A stretch of 64,000 bases of DNA from CAYXLW01 sp964466055 (GCA_964466055.1 CAYXLW010000003.1:1-64000), one strand, 5' to 3'. Shown: positions 24,660 through 33,765, counted from the stretch's first letter. Notes: generated by a model not told the origin, from the letters alone. Numbers and translations: made by a program.

Positions 24660-25724
24660 ATGAATGATCCAATTGTTTCAGTTATATCAAACGTTGATCT
24701 TAAGAAGGTAATTGAAGATATGTTTCTGGTTCTTACGGACAAGGAGAGGGAAGTTGTGACGAGACGTTTTAGTTTAAATAATAAACCAAAACAAACTCTA
24801 GAAAAAATAGGGAAGCATTTTAATGTGACAAGAGAAAGAATTAGGCAAATAGAGAATATTGCACTTCTTAAACTTAGGCGTCATATTTCGAATTCTCAAT
24901 TACGTCATGTTAATAAAGCTGCAAAAGAAATTTTAGAAAAATCAGGAGGTTTAATGAAAGAGTCGGATCTTATTGCTGCAACACTTAACAAAATAGGGAA
25001 GAGTTCAGCTCTTGATGGTAGCATTATTAAGCTTTCTCTTGCAATAGATGAGAACCTTGGGAAAAATGAAAGATCAGGAACGCTTGAACCAGCATGGAGA
25101 TTTGATGCTATTTCTATATATAACATTAAGTCTATTAACGATAATGCTTATAAGATTTTGAAGAGTAAATCAGTAGTTGTTAAATTTATTGATCTTTATA
25201 AACAAATCCAAAAGCTTGACTTATTTCATGATAAACAACCTACCTCTGAACTCATAAAATCTTGTATTAATATTGATAAAAGAATAAAAGAAGTAAAAGA
25301 CGGATGGGGACTTATGGAGTGGAGAACAATCAATCCTAGATCCATTAGAGATAAAGCGATTATTTCTCTTCGAAAAGCAAACACTCCTTTACATTTTGTA
25401 GATATTGCAAATAAGGTTGTAGAGATAGGATTAACAAAAAAAGTTGTTACTACTCAAGCTGTTCATAATGAACTTATTAGATATCCTGAATTTGTTCTTG
25501 TAGGAAGAGGGTTATATGCTCTTAAAGAATGGGGGTACAAGCCAGGAACTGTGTCAGATGTAATTGCTGAAATATTAAAGGAAAAAGGTCCGCTTTCTAA
25601 AAAAGAAATTATAAGAGAGGTGCAGAAACAAAGAGAAGTTCAAATTGGGACAATTTCTCTTAATCTCCAAAAAAATCCTCACTTTGAGAGAGTTGGACGA
25701 GCTGTTTATGATTATGCAGCATAG
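24660..25724 (+). CDS. Sigma-70 region 4 protein with HARE-HTH domains
   Basis: Residues 25-80 match sigma-70 region 4 (LTDKEREVVTRRFSL, then IGKHFNVTRERIRQIENIALLKLRR), the part that contacts the -35 element and RNA polymerase. No region 2 is present, so it cannot melt a promoter alone. Residues 230-354 contain one or two HARE-HTH winged-helix modules (PLHFVDIANKVVEIGLTKK; KGPLSKKEIIREVQKQREVQIG), related to the RpoE delta domain. The whole resembles transcription-factor-like proteins common in candidate phyla. Two tandem promoters drive it and a strong terminator ends it, so it is a single-gene unit. I infer a transcriptional regulator; targets are unknown. Confidence 0.82.
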   Translation: MNDPIVSVISNVDLKKVIEDMFLVLTDKEREVVTRRFSLNNKPKQTLEKIGKHFNVTRERIRQIENIALLKLRRHISNSQLRHVNKAAKEILEKSGGLMKESDLIAATLNKIGKSSALDGSIIKLSLAIDENLGKNERSGTLEPAWRFDAISIYNIKSINDNAYKILKSKSVVVKFIDLYKQIQKLDLFHDKQPTSELIKSCINIDKRIKEVKDGWGLMEWRTINPRSIRDKAIISLRKANTPLHFVDIANKVVEIGLTKKVVTTQAVHNELIRYPEFVLVGRGLYALKEWGYKPGTVSDVIAEILKEKGPLSKKEIIREVQKQREVQIGTISLNLQKNPHFERVGRAVYDYAA

Positions 25725-25750
25725 TCGATTGAGATATCGCATTCTTTATT

Positions 25751-25777
25751 ACAGCACTAGTTTTAGTGCTGTTTTTT
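25751..25777 (+). terminator. Rho-independent terminator of the sigma4-HARE gene
   Basis: The stem CAGCACTA/TAGTGCTG with a 4-base loop is followed by TTTTTT, 27 bases past the stop codon. From here to 26018 I see no further gene beyond a 22-codon ORF at 25941. Confidence 0.9.
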
Positions 25778-26018
25778 GTATGAATATTTGATAAAAAGAG
25801 TGTAATCTAAAATTTTTATGTTTGTTTGTACTCAAATGCTTTAAAACTTCGTTTTTTCGCACTTGGTATGACAACATTTGTTTTATCTATGAGAAAATAA
25901 AAACAAGGTTTTTGTTTAATGATTTTTATTAAAATTTGTTTATGCTTCCTATTATAAGAAACAAAAAACATCCTATTCTTGCAAATTGGAATAATTATTA
26001 TTTGGCTTAAAACTTTAA

Positions 26019-26336
26019 CTATAAAAGAGACTCAATTTTATCTATAAAAACTTGTTTTGACTGTGCCCCAACTAATTCATCTACTAATTCTCCATCTTTG
26101 AAAAATTTAATAGCTGGAATTCCTTGAATCTCAAATTTCATAGGTATTTCTTGGTTTTCATCTACATTCATTTTTCCAATTATTACTTTTCCTTCATATT
26201 TATTAGCTAAATCTTCAATGATAGGTCCTATCATTTGGCATGGTCCACACCAAGGTGCCCAAAAATCAACAACAACTAACCCTTCAGCATTTATAACTTC
26301 ATCATTGAAGTTCGCATCAGTGAAAATTTTTGCCAT
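26019..26336 (-). CDS. trxA: Thioredoxin
   Basis: The canonical active site FWAPWCGPCQMIGP (Cys 30 and 33) and the cis-Pro segment IQGIPAIKFF identify a 105-residue thioredoxin. It reduces protein disulfides in the cytosol and could serve the class III reductase system. It is the last gene of a run rpsB - PUR protein - trxA, with 36 bases to the PUR gene. Confidence 0.95.
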   Translation of the reverse strand: MAKIFTDANFNDEVINAEGLVVVDFWAPWCGPCQMIGPIIEDLANKYEGKVIIGKMNVDENQEIPMKFEIQGIPAIKFFKDGELVDELVGAQSKQVFIDKIESLL

Positions 26337-26372
26337 ATAAAAAATTATTAAAAAACAAATTTAGAAAAATAT

Positions 26373-26741
26373 TTACAAATTGCTTTTAGCTTCTTCTAAT
26401 GCTTGTATGAAATCATCAATATGCTCAACGTCAATCATAATAGTACTCTTTCTGCCTTTACTTCTTTCCGATATTTTTAGAAACTTCCCATATATGCTTT
26501 GCTTTAAGTCGAAGAAGTATGTTCTAAATTTTGTGGCCTCTATTTTTTTTGAGAATATTTCTTCAGCATATGATCCTCTACCGTTTGATTGTGATCTTCC
26601 AGTAGATGAGCCACCTGATTGTGTTGATTGAGATGATGATCTTCCAGCAGATGAACCATCTGATTGGCTTGTTTTGGATGGTGGATCAATTACTGCTTTA
26701 CTGTTATTATCGTCATCAAAATCTTTGAAAAAATCTTCCAT
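26373..26741 (-). CDS. PUR-domain (DUF3276-like) nucleic-acid-binding protein
   Basis: Residues 57-122 match the bacterial PUR-alpha-like domain: EEIFSKKIEATKFRTYFFDLK, a basic YGKFLKISERSKGRKSTIMID strand pair and the DDFIQALEEA helix. Such domains bind single-stranded DNA or RNA. The N-terminus is acidic and then changes to a Ser/Gly/Arg/Gln-rich flexible linker made of two imperfect repeats (SQSDGSSAGRS and TQSGGSSTGRS), encoded by near-repeats at about 26590-26670. It is co-directional with rpsB, 21 bases away, suggesting joint transcription. Confidence 0.8.
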   Translation of the reverse strand: MEDFFKDFDDDNNSKAVIDPPSKTSQSDGSSAGRSSSQSTQSGGSSTGRSQSNGRGSYAEEIFSKKIEATKFRTYFFDLKQSIYGKFLKISERSKGRKSTIMIDVEHIDDFIQALEEAKSNL

Positions 26742-26762
26742 AGTGTTAATTTAATTAAAAGT

Positions 26763-27446
26763 CTATTTCTTATTTTTAAGCATAGTAGTAACAACATGAC
26801 CTAAAATGAACTCAAGAGATTTCATCGCATCATCATTTGCTGGAACAAAATAATTGTAAAAATCAGGGTCAACATTTGAATCTGCTATTCCTAGAACTTC
26901 AATTCCTATTTTTTTTGCTTCATCAAGAGCAATTTTATCTCTTAATCCATCAATAACAAAAACTGCATCTGGTAATCTATTCATATCAGACACTCCTCCA
27001 AATGCTGTTTCTAGTTTTTCTAATTCTTTTGTAAATTGTGACTGTTCTTTTTTTGTGTATCTTTGGATATTCCCTGTTGCAAACTCTTCTTTTAATTTTT
27101 TCATATAAAGAATTCGAGTTTTCACTGTTGAGAAATTTGTAAGTAACCCTCCAATCCATTTATGAGAAACAATTGGCATTCCAGTTTCTTCTTTTATTTG
27201 AGTTAATATATCTCTTGTATGAGGCTTTGTGCTAACAAATAAAATTGTTTTTCCAGATTTTATTACTTCAGCAACTCGGTTAAGAAGCTCTGCTAATTTT
27301 TCTGCAGACTTATTTAAATCAAAAATATGAATACCGTCTTTTTTAGCACACAGATATTTTTTCATTTTAGGGTTCCATCGAGATGACTTCTGCCCGTAAA
27401 GGCATGCGTTGTCAAAAAGACTTTGAGGGGTAATTGTTGCTGTCAT
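26763..27446 (-). CDS. rpsB: 30S ribosomal protein S2
   Basis: The 227-residue protein has the S2 signatures RWNPKMKKYLCAKKDGIHIFDL, ILFVSTKPHTRDI and SHKWIGGLLTNFSTVKTRI. It also has PDAVFVIDGLRDKIALDEAKKIGIEVLGIADSN-type strands near residue 160-195. It binds 16S rRNA at the 30S head-platform junction. The usual partner tsf (EF-Ts) is not downstream; a PUR protein and thioredoxin are there instead. Confidence 0.96.
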   Translation of the reverse strand: MTATITPQSLFDNACLYGQKSSRWNPKMKKYLCAKKDGIHIFDLNKSAEKLAELLNRVAEVIKSGKTILFVSTKPHTRDILTQIKEETGMPIVSHKWIGGLLTNFSTVKTRILYMKKLKEEFATGNIQRYTKKEQSQFTKELEKLETAFGGVSDMNRLPDAVFVIDGLRDKIALDEAKKIGIEVLGIADSNVDPDFYNYFVPANDDAMKSLEFILGHVVTTMLKNKK

Positions 27447-27560
27447 GAAAGGATAATTATTAATCTATTTGCCATAAAAATAAGCTCGGCAATTTTAGTT
27501 ATTTCTTTTGAAAAGTCAAACGTTTCTCATTTATTGTTTTTGGCTTGTATTAAATTATTT

Positions 27561-28626
27561 TTAACCAAAGTTAATTGATTTATTATTTCTTACAGCCCAA
27601 TTTTTATTAGGATCATAATATGCATCTAATTTGCTTTTATTATGAACTGATAAATAATACTTAAAATCACCATTTCCTTGGACAAAAGTCATTCCAGGGA
27701 TTTCTTGGTTGTTTATAAATACAGGAGTACTAAACCTAGGAATTCTATCAGATTTTGGCAAATTATGAATATCTAACAGATTTTTAAGAGCATGGACTAT
27801 TTCTATTAAAACTTCTTCGGTATTTTTCACTTGGGATGGCTTTGGATAAAACACAAAATCAGCAACATGGGGATTATCAAGATCAAATTGAGACATTTTA
27901 TACTGATTCATCATTTTTAATTCACCATTTTTTTGAGCTTCAACAATGCATTTAAGAACTTCAATTTTTCTTTCAGGTGGAACATTTAAGTGAATTTTAT
28001 AAGTGTTTTGTTCCCATTCATATATTGTATTGAGTTCAGAATCACTTAATGTTTTTGATTTATCATTGATTACGGATTCTAATAATTCTCGAGCTGGTTC
28101 TTTTTCAAAAGAAAAAGATGGGAGCCCGAAATAGTAATATCCATTATTGTGCTTACTATAAATCTGTTTATTAATATCAAATATAGATTTTATATAAATT
28201 TCTTTTTCTTCATCAGATAATTCGTTAAAAGGAACTTGGTCTAAAGATTGATATTGAATATCGGCTAACTTTTGAAATATTTCTCCTCTGTCTAGAAAAT
28301 CAGTTTGTAAAGCCCCCCCCCTTTTTATATGCATCTTGAGGAAACTTCCCAAAAAAAGATTTTAAAATATTATAAATTCTTACGGATTCTAGTGCGATTT
28401 TTCTTAATTCGTCAGAAGATGGAGAGGCTGATAATAAGTTAGCAAATGCTAAAAATAATTGGTCAGCAGTCCTTCTTATTACAGCATAACTAGATCCTTC
28501 TTGAATAGTTAGAGTAGTAATCTCTTTATTTTGTGTAGAAGAAATTGTTGCAATATTTAAACTAAGTGGTTTAGCAGCACATAGTAGAGGTGATTCATAA
28601 ATAGGAAGATTATCGATGATGGACAT
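27561..28626 (-). pseudogene. Hypothetical gene split by a G9 tract
   Basis: Two overlapping minus-strand ORFs lie here: an upstream one of 108 codons (28300-28626) and a downstream one of 263 codons (27561-28352). They meet exactly at a run of nine G on the coding strand. With nine G the first frame ends shortly after AYKKGGGFTN. With eight G it continues as KKGGALQTDFLDRGEIF into the second frame, giving a single 354-residue protein. I therefore read it as one gene switched off by one base in a homopolymer, either phase variation, a mutation, or a sequencing error. No known domain is recognised; the C-terminal part is soluble and mixed alpha/beta. Confidence 0.7.
28313..28321 (-). repeat. 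Homopolymeric G9 (coding strand) tract
   Basis: Nine consecutive C on the plus strand stand out in a window that is otherwise very AT-rich. The tract is inside the coding overlap described at 27561-28626. Confidence 0.9.
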
Positions 28627-28702
28627 GATTTACATTTAAAAATCATGCTATTATAACATAACAACAACATTAATACAAATAAGTATTATGTAAGATTTTA
28701 AA

Positions 28703-29875
28703 TTATAAAATCTTATTTATAAAATACTGTTGTCCAATAGAGAATAAAGTTGAAATTGCCCAATACATTCCTACTCCTGCTGGCATCGAAAGTGTAAAAA
28801 ATGCAATCATAACAGGCATAACATAGGTAAACATTTTGCTCATCATTTTCATTTGTAATTCCATTATTCCACCTTTTTCATCATCTTTAGATTTTTCTGA
28901 TAACTTTTGTTTAGGAAAAGAAAGTTTCATTTGTAAAAATTGTAACCCTCCAACGATTATTGCGATGTACCAAAGTGCCTTATGTGTAAGATTTATTCCG
29001 AAAAAATCAGGATTTATAATTGAATAATCAAATCCTTGGAACATATCATATAATAAATACATATTATTATGCGAAAGACCACTTTTCATAACAAAAAATA
29101 CAGCTATAAGAACTGGGAATTGAAGCAATATTGGTAAGCATGAACCAGCTGGATTAACTTTATGCTTTTTCCAAATCGCCATTGTTTCTTGAGCTATTTT
29201 TGCCTGATCCCCTTTATATTTCTCTTTTACTGCTTGAAGTTCAGGTTGAACTTTTTGCATAACTTTCTGATTTTTTAAGGCTTTATGATTTGGAACGAGA
29301 AGAACTAATCGCACAAGAATTGTTAAAATGATAATTGAAAAACCAAGTGAGTGTCCTGGTAGTACAGATACTAGCCAAATAAGTAAGTTATAAATTGGTT
29401 TATAGACAATCAAAACCCATGTAGATTTAAATATTCCAAGTGGTTTAATTTCAAATTCATGAGAAAAAAGTTTTCCTTCATATGGTATACTTATCCTGTA
29501 TTTCCCAACTTCTCCAAACAATTTATCGCTTTCATTAGCATATGAGAAAACTCGTTTCTCTTTTGATGGTATGATTAGGGGGTCCGTACAGTTTTCAGAG
29601 CTTACTCTTCTTTCTGAAATTTCTCCCCATTCACCATTTCTATATATTTCAACTTTTAGCGGTATTATTTCACAGTTATTATCAATTGAAATTTCTTTAT
29701 CTGTATTATTAAAAACATCAACAGTTATAGCACTTCTAATTGTATATTTATCTTTTGCTAAAATTACAACATCGTCAGTATATTCTACTGGTTTTTTACC
29801 GACTCCAAGAAAATTTAGAATTAACCAAGCAGTTGCGAAGAAAAATAGAAATCTACTAATTTTTTGCATATTCAT
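28703..29875 (-). CDS. yidC: Membrane protein insertase YidC/OxaI
   Basis: YidC inserts and folds membrane proteins with or without SecYEG. An N-terminal helix (residues 5-25) and a periplasmic-type beta region (to about 145) precede the conserved insertase core. The core includes LVRLVLLVPNHKALKNQKVMQKVQPELQAVKEKYKGD (positively charged loop), NPAGSCLPILLQFPVLIAVFFVM, and a C-terminal pair of helices. It follows rnpA by 10 bases and rpmH, the standard rpmH-rnpA-yidC order found near bacterial replication origins. dnaA is not next to rpmH. Confidence 0.95.
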   Translation of the reverse strand: MNMQKISRFLFFFATAWLILNFLGVGKKPVEYTDDVVILAKDKYTIRSAITVDVFNNTDKEISIDNNCEIIPLKVEIYRNGEWGEISERRVSSENCTDPLIIPSKEKRVFSYANESDKLFGEVGKYRISIPYEGKLFSHEFEIKPLGIFKSTWVLIVYKPIYNLLIWLVSVLPGHSLGFSIIILTILVRLVLLVPNHKALKNQKVMQKVQPELQAVKEKYKGDQAKIAQETMAIWKKHKVNPAGSCLPILLQFPVLIAVFFVMKSGLSHNNMYLLYDMFQGFDYSIINPDFFGINLTHKALWYIAIIVGGLQFLQMKLSFPKQKLSEKSKDDEKGGIMELQMKMMSKMFTYVMPVMIAFFTLSMPAGVGMYWAISTLFSIGQQYFINKIL

Positions 29876-29885
29876 ATTAATGTGA

Positions 29886-30224
29886 TTAGTTATTATTTAA
29901 TTTTTTAAATATTTCTTTAAAGCTTTCTTGAAGTTTATAAAAAGATGTATCTTTAGAATTAGCCTTCGGAAGGATAATAATGTCGCTACTTGGACGCAAG
30001 GAAAGAATGGAGTGGTGAATAGTCTCTCGAAATTTTCTTTTGAGCTTATTTCTATACACAGCTCTCTTGTCATATTTTTTGCTTACAATAACAGTAGCAC
30101 GTGATTCTTTGTTTATATTTGTTAGAGATATTAAAGTAAAAAAAGGAGAATTAAACCTTTCTCCTTTTAAAAAAATTCTTTTTATATCTCTTTCTTCTCT
30201 CAATCTGTTTTTTCTTGGTAACAC
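29886..30224 (-). CDS. rnpA: Ribonuclease P protein component
   Basis: The 112-residue basic protein has MLPRKNRLREERDIKRIF at the start and the RNR signature as SKKYDKRAVYRNKLKRKFRE, which contacts the RNase P RNA and pre-tRNA leader. It lies between rpmH (33 bases upstream) and yidC (10 bases downstream). Confidence 0.94.
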   Translation of the reverse strand: MLPRKNRLREERDIKRIFLKGERFNSPFFTLISLTNINKESRATVIVSKKYDKRAVYRNKLKRKFRETIHHSILSLRPSSDIIILPKANSKDTSFYKLQESFKEIFKKLNNN

Positions 30225-30257
30225 CTTAGGTAGTTAGAAAATACGTCCTCAGTAAAT

Positions 30258-30416
30258 TTACCAACTTCCATAAAAACCCTTTGGAGAGGTAAGACAATGT
30301 CTTCCTTTTGACCTTCTGCTATTTATAACATTTCGCCCAGATGAAGTACTCATTCTGTGGAGAAATCCGTGTCTTTTTAGCCGTTTTCTTTTATTTCCTT
30401 TACTTCCTGGAACCAT
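30258..30416 (-). CDS. rpmH: 50S ribosomal protein L34
   Basis: The ATG at 30416 opens 52 codons ending in TAA at 30258. The product has the L34 core: KRKRLKRHGFLHRMSTSSGR, followed by RRSKGR. It is strongly basic, with a slightly extended C-terminus (LTSPKGFYGSW). It is the first gene of the rpmH-rnpA-yidC run. Confidence 0.93.
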   Translation of the reverse strand: MVPGSKGNKRKRLKRHGFLHRMSTSSGRNVINSRRSKGRHCLTSPKGFYGSW

Positions 30417-30467
30417 GATAATTATTATTTATTTTCAAAGCTGATGGATTTTAAGCATCAAGCCCTT

Positions 30468-31253
30468 TCAAGTCAACTGAATTTTTTTGGCTTTTATTCT
30501 TTCTCCATAAAAAATAATTCCTTGTTCCTCAAAATTTTTGTAACAGTCTGTTGTAAAGAATTGTCTTTTACTGTTTTTTGGTAGCAACTTCTCAATTTCA
30601 GGATGTCTTTCAAGATAGTCACATAACTTTATGGCAGCTTCTTTTCCTGAATCAATTATACTTACTTTTGTTCCCATAATTTTCTTAAATACTTGAATTA
30701 TGTGAGGATAGTGTGTGCATCCTAAAATTAGACTTTTAATATTAGAATTTTTTAATGGACGAAGGTATTTTTTTAAAATTTTTCTACATTCAGGCGATTT
30801 ACCTAATTTTTCTTCTATAAAAGGAACAAGAAGGGGCGCGCTTACTTGGAAAACTTGTTTTTCTTTATTTCTTTTTAAAATTTCTTTTTTATATGCATTT
30901 GTAGCAACGGTTCCTTTTGTAGCAATAACCCCAATATTTCCCTTACTTTCAATGGCTTTTTCAACCCCAGGAATTAAAATTCCTAGTATTTTTTTGTTAG
31001 GATATTTTTGTTGTAAATATCTTAAAGCTTCGGCAGAAGCTGTATTACAAGCTATTATTATAAGATTAGCTCCTAAATTCCACAACTTATTCACACACTC
31101 TTCGGTAAATTTTTGAATTGCCTCTTGAGATCTTCCTCCATAAGGGACACGCAATTGATCTCCTAAATATATGAAATCATAAGTAGGAAGAACTTTATTT
31201 AGTTCTTTTGCATATGATAATCCTCCTATTCCTGAGTCGAATATTCCAATCAT
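30468..31253 (-). CDS. murI: Glutamate racemase
   Basis: MurI supplies D-glutamate for peptidoglycan. The sequence opens MIGIFDSGIGGLSYAKEL, and the two catalytic cysteines are in IIACNTASAEAL and LILGCTHYPHI. The 261-residue length is normal. Together with murB and mraY here it argues that this organism builds a peptidoglycan wall. Confidence 0.95.
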   Translation of the reverse strand: MIGIFDSGIGGLSYAKELNKVLPTYDFIYLGDQLRVPYGGRSQEAIQKFTEECVNKLWNLGANLIIIACNTASAEALRYLQQKYPNKKILGILIPGVEKAIESKGNIGVIATKGTVATNAYKKEILKRNKEKQVFQVSAPLLVPFIEEKLGKSPECRKILKKYLRPLKNSNIKSLILGCTHYPHIIQVFKKIMGTKVSIIDSGKEAAIKLCDYLERHPEIEKLLPKNSKRQFFTTDCYKNFEEQGIIFYGERIKAKKIQLT

Positions 31254-31333
31254 TTATTTTTAATTAACACAGTAGGTAACATTAATAAATGTCACCTACA
31301 ATATAAAAGTAATTATTTATAATGCAATCTTAA

Positions 31334-31798
31334 TTAACTTCTTTCATCCTCAGAATATACACTTATATATTCTCTTTTTTCATAGTTAAAGAAATCATCC
31401 TTATTAAAAAATCTTTCAAGTTCATTTTTTGCTGCTGGCTCATCTTCAGATGCATGCACAACATTACATTGTATAGACATTGAATAATCTCCTCTTATTG
31501 TTCCTGAATTTGCTTCTCGAGCATTAGTGATTCCACACATTGATCTAACTACTTTTACACAATCTTTTCCTTCCCAGCACTGTGCTATTATAGGTGATGA
31601 TTGCATGAATTTAGATATTCCAGGGAAAAAAGGTTTATCTGCAATGTGTGAGTAGTGTTCTCTTAATAAAGAATCTGAAAGTTGCATCATTTTTATTGCA
31701 ACTAATTTTAATCCTTTTTTTTCAAATCGATTGGTTACTTCACCAATTAGTCCTCTTTGGACAGCATCTGGCTTTAAAAGTACAAGTGTTCTTTGCAT
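31334..31798 (-). CDS. ndk: Nucleoside diphosphate kinase
   Basis: Ndk moves gamma-phosphates between NTPs and NDPs. It has LVLLKPDAVQRGLIGEV, the catalytic His115 in CNVVHASED, and the IRGDYSMS segment. At 154 residues it is standard length with a short C-terminal extension. Confidence 0.96.
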   Translation of the reverse strand: MQRTLVLLKPDAVQRGLIGEVTNRFEKKGLKLVAIKMMQLSDSLLREHYSHIADKPFFPGISKFMQSSPIIAQCWEGKDCVKVVRSMCGITNAREANSGTIRGDYSMSIQCNVVHASEDEPAAKNELERFFNKDDFFNYEKREYISVYSEDERS

Positions 31799-31888
31799 GG
31801 TTTTATGTATTAGTGATTTTAAAGTGAAAGTAATTTACTTGAAAAGTTTTTACGTTCAAGAAGAATTTTAGGATAATAGTTTTTTTAT

Positions 31889-31917
31889 TTGACATATTTG
31901 GCTTTTTTGTTTTTAAT
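31889..31917 (+). promoter_or_regulatory. Promoter of the 31943 gene
   Basis: TTGACA (31889-31894), a 17-base spacer and TTTAAT (31912-31917) put the transcription start about 20 bases before the ATG at 31943. Confidence 0.6.
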
Positions 31918-31942
31918 TACCTCTTTTTAAAATGCCATAGAA

Positions 31943-32782
31943 ATGGATAGATTTATAAATAATTTTGAAGTCTCTTACGATAAAGAAGCATTAAGGGGTG
32001 TGTGTAATTCTATTTTAGAATATTTCTTAAAAAATAGACTTGATAAAAATAAAGCGGTCTTTTTAGAGATTTTCCAAAATATAAAAATTATTTTTGGAGA
32101 AGAAGAACTTATTAACTATTTAGACAGCATAGGGGCTGATGAAAAAATCAGAGATTCATTTTTTCATATAAACCTTAAAGGAAGCTCTGGTTTTGCTCCA
32201 TTAATGATTAAAAACACCTTGTATCCTCTAATTTATTTTTTAGATTCGAATTTAGATTCTAGTAACTTAAAACCGGATAGAATAACGTTGCCTGATATTT
32301 TTATAGAAGAAATTTCACATTGTGTGTTTTTTTTAAATCAAATTTTATTAAATCAAAAATCCCCTCACAAAGTTTTTACTGAACTTATCGCTGTTTTAGA
32401 TAAACAATTCTATTATCTTGTTAATTCTTCTAATGAGGATGAATTCCTAAGTGCAATTAAAAGAGTTGACAGTGTTAAAGATTCTCTTATAGAAATTTTG
32501 GGAAAGGAGGAAGAGGAACATTATTATTTTGCTTATAAGTGGGGTATTCTTTTATTTGAATTTTTGGTTTTTTTGCAAAAAGAAAAAAAATATGAGCTTA
32601 AAAATGCAATATTTGCCTTTTTTTATCATTATGATGATAGTTTTCGTATAAACTTTTTATTATTTGATTTTCCAAAAATCGCAATTGAGAGTGGATTTTC
32701 AATTAATCTAAAGGAAGCATTCCTTGACACAGAAAATCCTCAAGAATTTTTAGCATTTAAAAGAATCATGAATGAAATATAA
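31943..32782 (+). CDS. Hypothetical protein, 279 aa
   Basis: I do not recognise this protein. It is predicted almost all helical and amphipathic, with long hydrophobic-patterned helices (EISHCVFFLNQILLNQ; YYFAYKWGILLFEFLVFLQKE) but no clear signal peptide or transmembrane span. It looks like a soluble helical-repeat or bundle protein. It has a consensus promoter of its own and converges with murB, 19 bases between stops. Confidence 0.7.
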   Translation: MDRFINNFEVSYDKEALRGVCNSILEYFLKNRLDKNKAVFLEIFQNIKIIFGEEELINYLDSIGADEKIRDSFFHINLKGSSGFAPLMIKNTLYPLIYFLDSNLDSSNLKPDRITLPDIFIEEISHCVFFLNQILLNQKSPHKVFTELIAVLDKQFYYLVNSSNEDEFLSAIKRVDSVKDSLIEILGKEEEEHYYFAYKWGILLFEFLVFLQKEKKYELKNAIFAFFYHYDDSFRINFLLFDFPKIAIESGFSINLKEAFLDTENPQEFLAFKRIMNEI

Positions 32783-32801
32783 AATAAGATGAGGTAAAAT
32801 A

Positions 32802-33674
32802 TTAGTTTATAACTCTAACTTCAAGTTCTAATTCAATATCAAACTTCACTTTAACTTTTTCTTTGGCAAGTTTTATCAACCTTAAAAAATCCTCGCTACT
32901 TGCATTCCCTACATTAATAAAGAAATTTGCATGAATTTCCGATATTTTTGCATCACCAATTTGAGTTCCTTTAAGCCCACATTGCTCAATTAAATAGCCA
33001 GCCGAATATTTATTAGGATTATTCTTATCATTCAAAGGATTTTTAAAAAAGCATCCAGAAGATTTCCCTTTAGGTTGTTTTTGACTTCTTTCTTTAATAA
33101 AACTTGTTATCTTTTCAAGCACATTTTCTCCTTTGGGGAAAGAGAACTTTCCTTCCCAGAAAATTTTATTTCTTTTATTTTTTAATTCAGAATGACGATA
33201 AGTGAATTTGAAATCTTCTTTATTCCAAATTTCTTTTTTCTCCGTTTTTAAATCAAAGACTATTGCTGACTCTAAGAAATCTCCAATGCCAACACCTTGA
33301 GTGCCTGCGTTTCCGGTAACAGCACCTCCAATAGTAGAAGGATATCCAGCTAAATGGAATAAATCATAATTTTCTTTTGCAAGTTGCAATATGGTGGCAC
33401 TTAAAATATTCCCTGCACCCAAAACAACTAAATCATTGTTTCTCTCAAATTTTTGATTTTTTAAAATAATAGTTACTCCTTTAAGTCCTAAGCTAGGCAA
33501 TAGAACATTAGATCCCAGTCCAAGAATATTAATATCTAGATTATATTCATTAGCAAAACTTATAAGCTCAAGAAGCTCGTTCTCTTCTTTTATTTCATAA
33601 AAATATTCAGCAATGCACTCTATTCCTAGGGTGTTTTTATTTTTTAAAGAAAAGTTTTTTTGTATGTTTATCAT
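32802..33674 (-). CDS. murB: UDP-N-acetylenolpyruvoylglucosamine reductase
   Basis: MurB reduces UDP-GlcNAc-enolpyruvate to UDP-MurNAc using NADPH and FAD. It shows NTLGIECIAEYFYEI at the N-terminus, the FAD-binding strand ILGLGSNVLLPSLG, AGYPSTIGGAVTGNAGTQG, the FTYRHSELK segment, and KSSGCFFKNP with the proton-donor region. Its 290-residue length fits the family. A 78-bp inverted-repeat element separates it from comEC upstream. Confidence 0.95.
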   Translation of the reverse strand: MINIQKNFSLKNKNTLGIECIAEYFYEIKEENELLELISFANEYNLDINILGLGSNVLLPSLGLKGVTIILKNQKFERNNDLVVLGAGNILSATILQLAKENYDLFHLAGYPSTIGGAVTGNAGTQGVGIGDFLESAIVFDLKTEKKEIWNKEDFKFTYRHSELKNKRNKIFWEGKFSFPKGENVLEKITSFIKERSQKQPKGKSSGCFFKNPLNDKNNPNKYSAGYLIEQCGLKGTQIGDAKISEIHANFFINVGNASSEDFLRLIKLAKEKVKVKFDIELELEVRVIN

Positions 33675-33687
33675 CTTTAGTATATTA

Positions 33688-33765
33688 GAGGTTTAACCTT
33701 GTATGTAAATTCTATTTTAAGATAATAGTGTATTTATTTTTCTTTTACATTTAAGGTTAAACCTC
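33688..33765. repeat. 78-bp terminal-inverted-repeat element, copy 2 (inverted)
   Basis: The same GAGGTTTAACCTT termini as at 10183 and 40826 are present, in opposite orientation. Its right end overlaps the 3' end of comEC, whose final Glu-Val-stop codons are supplied by GAGGTTTAA of the element terminus. Confidence 0.85.

Noticed and set aside
25941..26009. ATG-started 22-codon ORF
   Set aside because: No promoter, no ribosome-binding site and no recognisable product; chance is sufficient.
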